The position numbers and the translations under genes were made by a program. A stretch of 64,000 bases of DNA, from contig CP073340.1 in assembly GCA_018141845.1 (NCBI GenBank), positions 955,001 to 1,019,000 on the forward strand, read 5' to 3'. Source of the DNA: Lachnospiraceae bacterium oral taxon 096 (lineage in GTDB: Bacteria > Bacillota > Clostridia > Lachnospirales > Lachnospiraceae). The notes below the pieces were generated by a model. It searched no databases, was not told the DNA's origin, and worked only from the letters and a program-made list of their open reading frames with translations. Numbering within the stretch: position 1 is the first letter of the stretch; every line of letters starts with the position of its first letter. Positions 55,202 to 63,637 of the stretch are shown one piece after another.

Positions 55202-56437
55202 ATGCAAGAAATCATTAAAATAGATATGCCACAGGATGTGGTAGAGATTATTCAAGGTTTGTGTAGTCACGGATTTGCAGCCTATGCGGTGGGGGGATGC
55301 GTTCGAGATACCCTTTTGGGTGTTGAACCAAAAGATTGGGATATAACAACGAGTGCAAGCCCTGTTCAGGTCAAGGAGATTTTTGGTCATACATTGGATA
55401 CAGGAATTGAACATGGTACAGTGACCATTATGAGAGGAAAAATTGGATATGAGGTGACGACTTATCGGATTGATGGCAAATATAGTGACGGAAGACATCC
55501 CGATCAGGTAAAATTTACTCCTAATCTTTTCGAAGATTTAAGACGCAGGGATTTTACGATTAATGCGATGGCCTATTCTGATGAGACGGGGCTGGTGGAT
55601 GAGTTTTGTGGCATGGAAGACCTTGAGAAAAAGGTTGTTCGCTGTGTGGGAGAGGCAAAGGAAAGATTTCAAGAGGATGCCCTCCGGATGTTGAGAGCAA
55701 TTCGTTTTAGTGCTCAATTGGGATTTACTATTGAAAGTGATACTTGGCAGGCGATGATTCAAATGGCAAAAAATCTTTCTTTAGTGAGCAAGGAACGCAT
55801 ATTGGTGGAATTGACAAAGACCATTTGTTCATCTCATCCAGAAATGGTAAAAAAAATTTTTGACAGTGGACTCCATAAAGAAATTGGACAACATTTTTCA
55901 TCGCTATCAGCAAGAGATGCCGAAGTGATGGCTTTTTCTGGGCAATTGCCAGAGGAAAAACATTTGCGGTTTGCACTCCTATTTAAGAACAAATCGGGGG
56001 AAGAGGCAAAGGCCATATTGAAGGAATTAAAAGCCGACAATGACACCATAAAGAAGGTGAAGATTTTAGTCGAATATATAGATAGAAAATTGCCAAGGAA
56101 TGAAAAAAGGATGAGACAGGCACTCTCAGAGATTGGACCAGAGAGAGTTCGGGATTGGATTTTGCTCAAGAAAGTCTTGGGAGAAGAAGTTGAGGACTTT
56201 CAGAATAGGTTACAAGAAATCCTTGAGCGCGGGGATGCCTACACATTACAAATGCTCGCTGTGGATGGTGCAACATTGATTCGGGCAGGAATAAAGCCAG
56301 GTCCAAATCTTGGTCAGATCTTAGGTGAACTTTTGTCCTATGTCATTGAAGACCCAAGTAAAAATACAATGATGTTTTTATTGGAAAAAGTAAAAGAAAT
56401 TTGTTATAATCAAAATTGTAAGATTGACCAATGCTGA
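55202..56437 (+). CDS. cca: CCA tRNA nucleotidyltransferase
   Basis: Adds or repairs the CCA end of tRNAs, which is needed here because none of the six tRNA genes in the window encodes CCA. Class II signature: FAAYAVGGCVRDTLLGVEPKDWDITTSA with the metal-binding DWD, GTVTIMRGKIGYEVTTYR, RRRDFTINAMAY and RFQEDALRMLRAIRFSA. 411 residues, usual. AAGGAGA lies 4 bases before the start. A TnpB element ends just upstream, so the gene may use a promoter within that element. Confidence 0.93.
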   Translation: MQEIIKIDMPQDVVEIIQGLCSHGFAAYAVGGCVRDTLLGVEPKDWDITTSASPVQVKEIFGHTLDTGIEHGTVTIMRGKIGYEVTTYRIDGKYSDGRHPDQVKFTPNLFEDLRRRDFTINAMAYSDETGLVDEFCGMEDLEKKVVRCVGEAKERFQEDALRMLRAIRFSAQLGFTIESDTWQAMIQMAKNLSLVSKERILVELTKTICSSHPEMVKKIFDSGLHKEIGQHFSSLSARDAEVMAFSGQLPEEKHLRFALLFKNKSGEEAKAILKELKADNDTIKKVKILVEYIDRKLPRNEKRMRQALSEIGPERVRDWILLKKVLGEEVEDFQNRLQEILERGDAYTLQMLAVDGATLIRAGIKPGPNLGQILGELLSYVIEDPSKNTMMFLLEKVKEICYNQNCKIDQC

Positions 56438-56452
56438 GTGGAGGGTATATAA

Positions 56453-58189
56453 ATGAAGGACTATAAGAAAATTTATCAAGAGTGGCTGACAAATCCGTAT
56501 TTTGATGAAGCAACAAAGAATGAGTTGCGTGCGATTGCAGATGATGAGAATGAGATTAAGGAAAGATTTTACCAGGATCTTGCCTTTGGAACAGCAGGGC
56601 TTCGTGGAATTATTGGTGCGGGCATCAACCGAATGAATGTGTATGTGGTCAGAAGAGCAACACAGGGACTTGCCGATTATATTATTCGCCAGGGTGGACA
56701 GAAAAAAGGTGTAGCCATTGCTTATGACTCAAGGCATATGTCACCAGAGTTTGCTATGGAGGCGGCAATGACATTGGCAGCGAATGGTATCAAGGCCTAT
56801 AAGTTTGAGTCCCTTAGACCAACTCCAGAGCTTTCTTTTGCAGTGCGTGAACTTGGATGTATTGCAGGTATTAATATTACAGCCAGCCACAATCCATCAA
56901 ATTACAATGGATATAAGGTGTATTGGGAGGACGGTGCACAGTTTACACCGCCACATGATAAGGGCGTGACAGAATGTGTACTTGCCATTGAAGACCTCTC
57001 AAAAGTAAAGACAATGTCTGAAGAAGAGGCAACGAAGGCAGGTCTTTACGAGGTGATTGGAGAAAAGATCGATGATGCTTATATTGCCAATGTAAAGGCA
57101 CAGGTGGTTAATCAAGACGCCATTGATAAGATGCAGGACTCCATTCGCATTGTATATACTCCATTGCATGGCACAGGAAATATCCCTGTTCGCCGTGTAT
57201 TAAAGGAAATTGGTTTTTCTCATGTCTATGTTGTCAAGGAGCAAGAGCTTCCAGATGGTGACTTCCCTACAGTCAGTTATCCAAATCCAGAGTCAAAGGC
57301 AGCTTTTGCACTGGGACTGAAGTTAGCAAAGGAAAAGGATGCAGATCTTGTGTTGGCCACAGATCCAGATGCAGATCGTTTGGGTGTGTATGTCAAGGAT
57401 CAAAAGTCAAAGCAATATATTGCACTCACAGGAAATATGAGTGGTTCATTGCTCTGTGAGTATGTGCTCAGCCAAAAGGCAGCAGCAGGAAAGATTCCAG
57501 CAGATGGAGAGGTTGTAAAGTCCATCGTAACGACCAACTTAGTGGATGCTGTGGCAGCAAATTATCACTGCAAGTTGGTTGAAGTATTAACTGGATTTAA
57601 GTGGATTGGTCAGCAAATTTTAAAGAATGAGCACACGGGAAAAGGCCACTATATGTTTGGCATGGAAGAGAGCTATGGTTGCTTAATCGGAAGCTATGCC
57701 AGAGATAAGGATGCTGTATCGGCAACAGTTGCACTCTGTGAGGCAGCGGCCTACTACAAGATGCAGGGAAAGACACTTTGGGATGCAATGTTAGATATGT
57801 TTGAAAAGTATGGATATTATTTGGATGGCATCAAGGCCTTTGACCTTGCAGGACTTGAGGGCTTGGCAAAGATTCAAAGAATGATGACCTACTTTAGAGA
57901 AAATGTTCCAGAAAAGATTGGTGATGCCACTGTCCTTTCTGTGAGAGACTATCAGGCAGATACCATTGTAGATCTCAAGACCAAGGAGGTTAGACCGACC
58001 GGACTTCCAGCTTCCAATGTTATTTACTATGACTGTGATGATAACACTTGGATTTGTGTGCGTCCATCGGGAACAGAGCCAAAGATTAAGTTCTACTATG
58101 GTGTAAAGGGAAATTCTATGGAAGATGCAAGAGTAAAGTCAGATAAGCTTGGAAATGCTCTTCAGGCATTGGTGGATCAGATTCAGTAA
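56453..58189 (+). CDS. Phosphoglucomutase/phosphomannomutase family protein
   Basis: Interconverts hexose 1- and 6-phosphates, feeding glycogen, wall and nucleotide-sugar synthesis. 578 residues, the long alpha-D-phosphohexomutase type (PgcA-like). Motifs: catalytic phosphoserine loop TASHNPSNYNGYK, metal-binding DPDADRLGV, sugar-binding GMEESYGC and phosphate-binding RPSGTEPKIKFYY. It starts 15 bases after cca behind GGAGGG. It could supply glucose-1-phosphate to the nucleotidyltransferase at 40103. A clear terminator follows. Confidence 0.93.
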   Translation: MKDYKKIYQEWLTNPYFDEATKNELRAIADDENEIKERFYQDLAFGTAGLRGIIGAGINRMNVYVVRRATQGLADYIIRQGGQKKGVAIAYDSRHMSPEFAMEAAMTLAANGIKAYKFESLRPTPELSFAVRELGCIAGINITASHNPSNYNGYKVYWEDGAQFTPPHDKGVTECVLAIEDLSKVKTMSEEEATKAGLYEVIGEKIDDAYIANVKAQVVNQDAIDKMQDSIRIVYTPLHGTGNIPVRRVLKEIGFSHVYVVKEQELPDGDFPTVSYPNPESKAAFALGLKLAKEKDADLVLATDPDADRLGVYVKDQKSKQYIALTGNMSGSLLCEYVLSQKAAAGKIPADGEVVKSIVTTNLVDAVAANYHCKLVEVLTGFKWIGQQILKNEHTGKGHYMFGMEESYGCLIGSYARDKDAVSATVALCEAAAYYKMQGKTLWDAMLDMFEKYGYYLDGIKAFDLAGLEGLAKIQRMMTYFRENVPEKIGDATVLSVRDYQADTIVDLKTKEVRPTGLPASNVIYYDCDDNTWICVRPSGTEPKIKFYYGVKGNSMEDARVKSDKLGNALQALVDQIQ

Positions 58190-58205
58190 GGCTTACGATA
58201 AGGAT

Positions 58206-58237
58206 TGAGGGGGAGTGAGTAGCTCCTCCTCTTTTTG
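58206..58237 (+). terminator. Intrinsic terminator of the phosphoglucomutase gene
   Basis: GAGGGGGAG/CTCCTCCTC stem with a TGAGTAG-type loop, followed by TTTTTG. Confidence 0.8.
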
Positions 58238-58242
58238 ACAAA

Positions 58243-58274
58243 CTAAGAGTTGGTGCTTTCGCACCAACTCTTAG
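58243..58274. repeat. Perfect 14-bp inverted repeat in the pgm-mreB interval
   Basis: CTAAGAGTTGGTGC-TTTC-GCACCAACTCTTAG. No T-tract follows on the plus strand (GTAAAAGG), so it is not a standard terminator; on the minus strand it is followed by TTTGTC. Confidence 0.75.
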
Positions 58275-58308
58275 TAAAAGGTATAAAAAGAAAAAAGTTT
58301 TAGGGGGG

Positions 58309-58402
58309 CCAGACGGCCTAGCCGTCTGGTATGAGTATGAAAAAGCTTTGCAGTTTCAGCGTTTCTGCAAACCTACGAAAGACTTTCGTCTAACGCTCTT
58401 TT
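58309..58402 (+). other. Structured intergenic segment with possible pseudoknot, upstream of mreB
   Basis: Hairpin CCAGACGGC/GCCGTCTGG (58309-58329); stem TTTGCAG/CTGCAAA (58347-58353 with 58365-58371), whose loop holds AGCGTT (58358-58363), able to pair with AACGCT at 58392-58397, thus a pseudoknot; hairpin ACGA/TCGT (58375-58389) between; then CTTTTA. No reading frame covers it. It may be a cis-regulatory or small RNA. Confidence 0.5.
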
Positions 58403-58471
58403 ACTATAACGAAAATTTGTGTCCAAAATATGGCGGCGAAATAAAAAATGTGTTAAGAAGCTAAAAAAGTC

Positions 58472-58500
58472 TTTAAAAAAAAACTATTTACGCCTATAAT
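58472..58500 (+). promoter_or_regulatory. mreB: Probable mreB promoter
   Basis: Perfect TATAAT at 58495-58500 with a weak TTTAAA at 58472-58477 (17-base spacing), 53 bases ahead of mreB. Confidence 0.45.
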
Positions 58501-58553
58501 ATGATAAGATATTTTACGAAAGAATGTTGCTAAGAAAGATTGTGGAGGATAAT

Positions 58554-59573
58554 ATGTTCGGAATAACATCAAATGATATTGGTATTGACTTGGGAACAGC
58601 CAGTATACTTGTTTATATAAAGGGAAGAGGTGTGGTGTTAAAGGAGCCAAGCGTAGTTGCTGTGGATAGAAATACAGGAAAGATTCATGCCATTGGAGAA
58701 GAGGCAAGATTAATGATTGGTAGAACACCAGGAAATATTATTGCCATTAGACCACTGCGTCAAGGTGTCATTTCTGATTATCAAGTGACAGAGAAGATGT
58801 TAAAGTATTTTATCACTAAAGCGGTGGGAAAAAAGACATTTAGAAAACCAAGAATTGCTGTGTGCATTCCATCAGGAGCAACAGAAGTGGAGACCAAGGC
58901 TGTGGAAGATGCAGCGTATAGTGCAGGAGCAAAGGATGTGGCCATCATTGAGGAGCCAGTAGCTGCAGCAATTGGTGCAGGAATTGATATCGCAAAGGCT
59001 TGTGGAAACATGATCGTCGATATTGGTGGTGGTACAGCAGATATCGCAGTGATTTCTCTTGGTGGAACTGTGGTGAGCACATCCATTAAAGTGGCAGGTG
59101 ATGACTTTGATGAGGCTTTAGTTCGTCATATGAGAAAGAAGCACAATCTTTTAATTGGTGAGCGAACAGCAGAGGAGATTAAGATCAATATTGGAGCGGC
59201 TTATCGAAGACCAGAGTCCTTGACAATGGAAGTTCGAGGACGAAATCTAGTTACAGGTCTTCCAAAGACCATTGTTGTCACCTCAGATGAAACATTGGAG
59301 GCTTTGCAGGAGCCAGCAATGCAGATTGTTGATGCGGTTCACAATGTATTGGAGAGAACCCCACCTGAGCTTGCAGCGGATATTTTTGATCGTGGTATTG
59401 TGCTGACAGGTGGTGGTGCATTGCTCTTTGGATTGGATGCCTTGATTGAAGAAAAGACAGGTATCAATACGATGATTGCAGAAGAACCATTGACAGCCGT
59501 TGCCATTGGTACAGGAAAATATATTGAGTACAAAAATGGTGACGAAGAGGCAAAGAAGGAATATCAACAATAG
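58554..59573 (+). CDS. mreB: Rod-shape-determining protein MreB/Mbl
   Basis: Bacterial actin that organises cell-wall elongation under the membrane. N-terminal phosphate-1 motif GIDLGTASILVY, connect regions, IVDIGGGTADIAVI (phosphate 2) and the adenosine motif GIVLTGGGALLFG are all present. 339 residues, standard. ATG 58554 follows TGGAGG; an in-frame ATG 30 bases earlier would add a non-conserved stretch. mreC/mreD do not follow, which is common for an extra mbl-type copy. It is followed at 3 bases by recD2. Confidence 0.94.
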   Translation: MFGITSNDIGIDLGTASILVYIKGRGVVLKEPSVVAVDRNTGKIHAIGEEARLMIGRTPGNIIAIRPLRQGVISDYQVTEKMLKYFITKAVGKKTFRKPRIAVCIPSGATEVETKAVEDAAYSAGAKDVAIIEEPVAAAIGAGIDIAKACGNMIVDIGGGTADIAVISLGGTVVSTSIKVAGDDFDEALVRHMRKKHNLLIGERTAEEIKINIGAAYRRPESLTMEVRGRNLVTGLPKTIVVTSDETLEALQEPAMQIVDAVHNVLERTPPELAADIFDRGIVLTGGGALLFGLDALIEEKTGINTMIAEEPLTAVAIGTGKYIEYKNGDEEAKKEYQQ

Positions 59574-59575
59574 CG

Positions 59576-61819
59576 ATGGCGACAATAGCTGGATATATTG
59601 AGAAAATTAAATATCGAAATGAGGAGAATGGCTACTCTGTCCTCACCGTCTCATCAGACGGTGAGGAATTTACTCTAGTGGGAACATTTCAAGATATTCA
59701 CGAAGGAGAATGGATTGAAGCAACAGGAGCATTGAAATTGCATCCGACCTATGGGGAGCAGATGAGTGTATCTTCTTATGTGATGAAGGCGCCAGAAGGT
59801 ACAAAGAGTGTAGAAAAATATTTGTCCTCTGGCGCCATTAAAGGTGTGGGGGAAAAACTTGCACAGCGTATTGTTAAAAAATTTAAGGCAGATACTTTGC
59901 GAATTATGGAAGAGGAGCCCGAACAACTCACTCAGGTCAAGGGCGTGAGCGAAAAATTAGCCATGAGTATTGCAGAGCAAATTTTGGAGAAAAAAGAGTT
60001 AAGAGATGCCATGATTTTTTTACAAAATTATGGTGTGGGCATGGCACTGGCTGTAAAAATTTACAAGGAATATGGACCAGCACTATATAGCATTATTCGG
60101 CAAAATCCCTATCGACTGGCAGAGGACATTCCAAGTGTGGGCTTTAAGATTGCGGATGAGATTGCCGCAAAGGTGGGCGTGCAAGTCAATTCTCAATATC
60201 GCATTCAAAGTGGGATAGAATATGTTTTGATGAGAGCAAGTGCACAGGGGGACACCTATTTGCCCTTTGATCTTTTGGAAGAAAGATGTTCACAGCTACT
60301 GGGCACCGATTTTATGGAAGATTTGCTTTTGGGTATGCAGATGGAAAAGCGAATTGTAGTAAAGTATGGCAAGGGCAAGGAAAAGCCAGACATCTATCTG
60401 AGCCGAATGTACTACACTGAGCTTTCGATCGCAAAGATGCTCTATGACTTAAATATTGAGTCAAAGGAAGATGTAAAAAAGATTGAAAAGTCTGTGATGC
60501 AGATTGAAAAAAAAGAAAATTTAGTGCTCGATGAGCTGCAAAAAAAGGCAGTGATTGAGGTGGCAAAGTCAGGATTTTTGGTTATTACAGGAGGTCCGGG
60601 AACAGGAAAGACAACGACCATCAACACGATTATTCAATATTTTTTGAGCAAGGGGATGGAAATTTTACTGGCAGCACCGACGGGGAGAGCGGCTAAGAGA
60701 ATGACTGAGGCCACAGGTGAGGAGGCCAGAACCATCCATCGTCTTCTAGAGATTGAAGGAATGCCAAAGGAAGACGAAAAAGAGAATCAATTGGGTATGC
60801 ACTTTGAGAAAAATGAAGACAACCCACTGGATGCGGATGTCATTATTATTGATGAGGTCAGCATGGTAGATATTCACTTGATGTGTGCTCTTCTAAAGGC
60901 AGTATCTGTAGGTACACGTCTAGTTCTGGTTGGAGATGTCAACCAATTGCCGAGCGTGGGACCAGGAAATGTATTAAGAGATATTATTGATTCAAAGAAA
61001 TTTAAGGTGGTACAATTAGAAAAAATTTATCGCCAATCGAGGGAGAGTGACATTATTGTCAATGCACACCGGATGATTGATGGGGGGACGATTGACCTAG
61101 AAAAGAGAAGTCGAGATTTTTTATTTATTCGACGACCAGATCCAGAGGCGATTATTGCAGCTATGCTCACCTTGATTAAAGAAAAACTTCCCAATTATGT
61201 TCAAGAAGATGCCATGAATATTCAGGTACTTGCCCCAATGAGAAAAGGCCCATTGGGGATTGCGCGGTTAAATCAGATTTTACAAAATCATCTCAACCCT
61301 CCTTCTTTACAAAAAAAGGAGCATGAATTTTTTGGGATTTGCTATCGAGAGGGTGATAAGGTGATGCAAATTAAGAATAATTACCAACTTGAATGGGAGA
61401 CAAGAGACGCTTATGGTCATCCACTGGAGAAGGGCATGGGCGTGTACAATGGAGATTTAGGGATTATTCGAGAAATAAATGAATATGCTGAACTAATTTA
61501 TGTGGAGTTTGATGAGGGAAAAATTGCAGAATATGCCTTTGGAGAGATCGATCAATTGGAGCTTGCTTATGCCATTACGATTCACAAGTCTCAGGGAAGT
61601 GAGTATCCAGCAGTGATTATTCCGATGTTTTCTGGACCAAAGATGTTGATGACAAGAAATCTAATTTACACAGCAGTGACAAGGGCCAGAAAGTGTGTGA
61701 CTCTTGTGGGAATGCCAGAATACTTTTTTGAAATGGTTGAAAATACCGCAGAATTAAAGCGATATTGTGGTTTGAAAGAAAGGATTGAAGAGATTGGATC
61801 TAAAGAAGATCGTCATTGA
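59576..61819 (+). CDS. recD2: ATP-dependent RecD-like DNA helicase RecD2
   Basis: 5'-3' superfamily 1 helicase that works in DNA repair without RecBC. The N-terminal part has an OB-like start and helix-hairpin-helix pairs (SSGAIKGVGEKLAQRIVKKF, EQLTQVKGVSEKLAMSI), the marks of RecD2. The helicase core shows Walker A ITGGPGTGKTTT, Walker B DVIIIDEVSMVD, the motif GDVNQLPSVGPG, and the final YAITIHKSQGSEYPAVI and YTAVTRARKCV. 747 residues, usual. It overlaps the comF gene by 35 bases. Confidence 0.94.
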   Translation: MATIAGYIEKIKYRNEENGYSVLTVSSDGEEFTLVGTFQDIHEGEWIEATGALKLHPTYGEQMSVSSYVMKAPEGTKSVEKYLSSGAIKGVGEKLAQRIVKKFKADTLRIMEEEPEQLTQVKGVSEKLAMSIAEQILEKKELRDAMIFLQNYGVGMALAVKIYKEYGPALYSIIRQNPYRLAEDIPSVGFKIADEIAAKVGVQVNSQYRIQSGIEYVLMRASAQGDTYLPFDLLEERCSQLLGTDFMEDLLLGMQMEKRIVVKYGKGKEKPDIYLSRMYYTELSIAKMLYDLNIESKEDVKKIEKSVMQIEKKENLVLDELQKKAVIEVAKSGFLVITGGPGTGKTTTINTIIQYFLSKGMEILLAAPTGRAAKRMTEATGEEARTIHRLLEIEGMPKEDEKENQLGMHFEKNEDNPLDADVIIIDEVSMVDIHLMCALLKAVSVGTRLVLVGDVNQLPSVGPGNVLRDIIDSKKFKVVQLEKIYRQSRESDIIVNAHRMIDGGTIDLEKRSRDFLFIRRPDPEAIIAAMLTLIKEKLPNYVQEDAMNIQVLAPMRKGPLGIARLNQILQNHLNPPSLQKKEHEFFGICYREGDKVMQIKNNYQLEWETRDAYGHPLEKGMGVYNGDLGIIREINEYAELIYVEFDEGKIAEYAFGEIDQLELAYAITIHKSQGSEYPAVIIPMFSGPKMLMTRNLIYTAVTRARKCVTLVGMPEYFFEMVENTAELKRYCGLKERIEEIGSKEDRH

Positions 61820-62501
61820 TAGTCTCTTTCCAAGAAGATGTCCTGTGTGCGAAGAGATTGTCAAAGGGAGATATATTTGCAGAGAATGTTTGAAAAAATT
61901 GAGTTTTGTTGGCGAGCCGTATTGCCTAAAATGCGGCAAGCCGCTCGTCAATTCACAGGACGAATATTGCATGGATTGTGTGCGTCTGCCAAAAAGTTTT
62001 GATTTTGGCATGGCATTATTAAATTATGATGATATCACAGAAAATGCGATGATTAAGATTAAGTACAAGAATAGGCGAGAATATATTGAACCTTTTGCAA
62101 TGATGATGGCCGAGCGTTTTCGAGGAAAAATTGAAAAAATGCAGATTGATTGTTTGATGCCTGTGCCTGTCCATAAGTCAAGACTTCGGGAGAGGGGATT
62201 TAATCAGGCAGAAATTCTTGCCAACATTCTTGGAAGACAGTGGGATATTTTGGTGGATACAGAAACTTTATATCGAGAGAAAAAGACGGTGGCACAAAAG
62301 GAGCTTACCCCACAGGAGAGATTAAAGAATTTGACAAAGGCCTTTGGGGCAAATCAGTTGAGGGAAGGTGTAAGAAACATTCTACTTGTCGATGATATCT
62401 ACACCACAGGATCGACAATTGAGGCGTGTACAAGAGTGCTTCGTGCTAAGGGGGCAGAAAGGATTTACTATATCAGCATCTGTATTGGCAATGGGGCTTG
62501 A
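61785..62501 (+). CDS. comF: ComF family protein (amidophosphoribosyltransferase-like)
   Basis: Cytosolic protein of the competence/DNA-uptake-associated ComF family, with a phosphoribosyltransferase fold. The N-terminal zinc-finger-like part has CPVCEEIV, CRECLKK, CLKCGKP and CMDC. The C-terminal PRPP loop reads NILLVDDIYTTGSTIEAC. It begins with TTG 61785 (or TTG 61794) within the end of recD2. About 238 residues, standard. Pairing with a repair helicase gene is common in clostridia; competence itself is not shown by this window. Confidence 0.85.
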   Translation: MKRLDLKKIVIDSLFPRRCPVCEEIVKGRYICRECLKKLSFVGEPYCLKCGKPLVNSQDEYCMDCVRLPKSFDFGMALLNYDDITENAMIKIKYKNRREYIEPFAMMMAERFRGKIEKMQIDCLMPVPVHKSRLRERGFNQAEILANILGRQWDILVDTETLYREKKTVAQKELTPQERLKNLTKAFGANQLREGVRNILLVDDIYTTGSTIEACTRVLRAKGAERIYYISICIGNGA

Positions 62502-62526
62502 CGGATGTTTTTGCCTGTGCTATAGT
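62498..62526 (+). promoter_or_regulatory. Promoter of the rpmG-secE-nusG-rplK unit
   Basis: TTGACG at 62498-62503, a 17-base spacer and TATAGT at 62521-62526. The minus-35 overlaps the comF stop codon. About 97 bases of leader precede rpmG. Confidence 0.7.
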
Positions 62527-62622
62527 GGATGAGGTGACGAGAGATTTTGAAGTCTTTTTTTTTTGACTAAAATGATTTTGTGACACAACGATGTTTTTTA
62601 AAAATTGATGGAGGTGGAGATT

Positions 62623-62772
62623 ATGCGTACAAAGATTACACTTGCCTGCACAGAGTGCAAGCAGCGCAACTACAATACGACTAAGGATAAGAAAACTCAT
62701 CCAGATCGTATGGAGACCAGCAAGTATTGCCGTTTCTGCAAGAAGCATACTGCACATAAAGAGACAAAGTAG
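62623..62772 (+). CDS. rpmG: Ribosomal protein bL33
   Basis: A 49-residue large-subunit protein: [17 protein letters not shown], then [16 protein letters not shown]. Both cysteine pairs (CTEC and CRFC) are present, so this is the zinc-binding (C+) form; some genomes carry a second C-minus copy used under zinc limitation. GGAGGTGGAG lies just before ATG 62623. It is 11 bases ahead of secE in the classical order. Confidence 0.96.
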   Translation: MRTKITLACTECKQRNYNTTKDKKTHPDRMETSKYCRFCKKHTAHKETK

Positions 62773-62783
62773 GAGATTCTATT

Positions 62784-62993
62784 ATGGCAGATAAGAAGGA
62801 AAAGAAGAGCACGAATGAGGAAAAAGGATTTTTCCAAGGCGTAAACAAGGAGTTTAAAAAAATTGTTTGGCCAACGAAGGACGATTTGGTAAAGCAGAGT
62901 ATCGTGGTTGTTGCATCTTCCGTTGCATTGGGCGTTGTGATTTCAGCCATTGATTGGGTTTTCCAGATGGGCTTCGGTGTGATTTTTAAGTAA
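62784..62993 (+). CDS. secE: Preprotein translocase subunit SecE
   Basis: Small essential subunit of the SecYEG channel. A charged N-terminus is followed by the amphipathic conserved stretch FKKIVWPTKDDLVKQSIVVV and one membrane helix (about residues 40-66). 69 residues is the usual Gram-positive size. Fifteen bases ahead of nusG. Confidence 0.95.
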   Translation: MADKKEKKSTNEEKGFFQGVNKEFKKIVWPTKDDLVKQSIVVVASSVALGVVISAIDWVFQMGFGVIFK

Positions 62994-63008
62994 GGATTGG
63001 GTGATCGT

Positions 63009-63542
63009 ATGGCGCAAGCACAATGGTATGTGGCTCATACTTATTCGGGCTACGAGAATAAAGTAAAGCTCGATATCGAGAAAACAATTGAAAATCGTGG
63101 CCTGCAAGATCAGATTCTTGAGGTTTGTGTTCCTTTGCAATCGGTAATCGAGATGAAAAACGGAGTGGAAAAGATATCAGACAAGAAGATGTTTCCAGGT
63201 TATGTACTCATCCATATGTTTATGAATGATGACACTTGGTATGTCGTGAGAAATACTCGTGGCGTAACGGGCTTCGTTGGTCCTGGCAGCAAGCCAGTTC
63301 CATTGACTCTAGAAGAGATGGAAAATTTAGGATTCGGTATTCCAGAGAGTGAAAAGAATCCAACACTTGTGGTCGACTTTGAAGTTGGCGATATGATTAC
63401 TGTGATTGCTGGTGCTTGGAAAGATACAGTGGCAGCAATTACCGCAGTCAATGAACACAAGAAGACAGTTGCAATTACGGTGGATCTCTTTGGTCGAGAG
63501 ACAAAGGTAGAAATCGGATTTGCAGATGTAAAGAAGATGTAA
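63009..63542 (+). CDS. nusG: Transcription termination/antitermination protein NusG
   Basis: RNA-polymerase-bound factor that affects pausing and couples transcription to translation. NGN domain: AQWYVAHTYSGYENKVKLDIE, then MFPGYVLIHMFMNDDTWYVVRN. KOW domain: DFEVGDMITVIAGAWKDT. 177 residues from ATG 63009. A TTG at 62997 is in frame but adds only four residues, so the ATG is preferred. Followed by the L11 leader. Confidence 0.95.
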   Translation: MAQAQWYVAHTYSGYENKVKLDIEKTIENRGLQDQILEVCVPLQSVIEMKNGVEKISDKKMFPGYVLIHMFMNDDTWYVVRNTRGVTGFVGPGSKPVPLTLEEMENLGFGIPESEKNPTLVVDFEVGDMITVIAGAWKDTVAAITAVNEHKKTVAITVDLFGRETKVEIGFADVKKM

Positions 63543-63637
63543 AGCATAGTTGCATTACATAAAAGAAACAGAGTAACAGGCTAAATTTAGCTAAAACGTG
63601 GGAGGGATTCCCCGAAATTACCACTAGGAGGTGCCAA
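63543..63637 (+). promoter_or_regulatory. Leader between nusG and rplK (likely L11-L1 autoregulatory region)
   Basis: Holds CGTGGGAGGGATTCCCC and ACCACTAGGAGGTGC just before rplK, with pairing between GTGG and CCAC across the stretch. Such leaders bind L1 and control the L11-L1 operon in many bacteria; here this is by position and pattern. The ribosome site AGGAGG is included. Confidence 0.5.
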
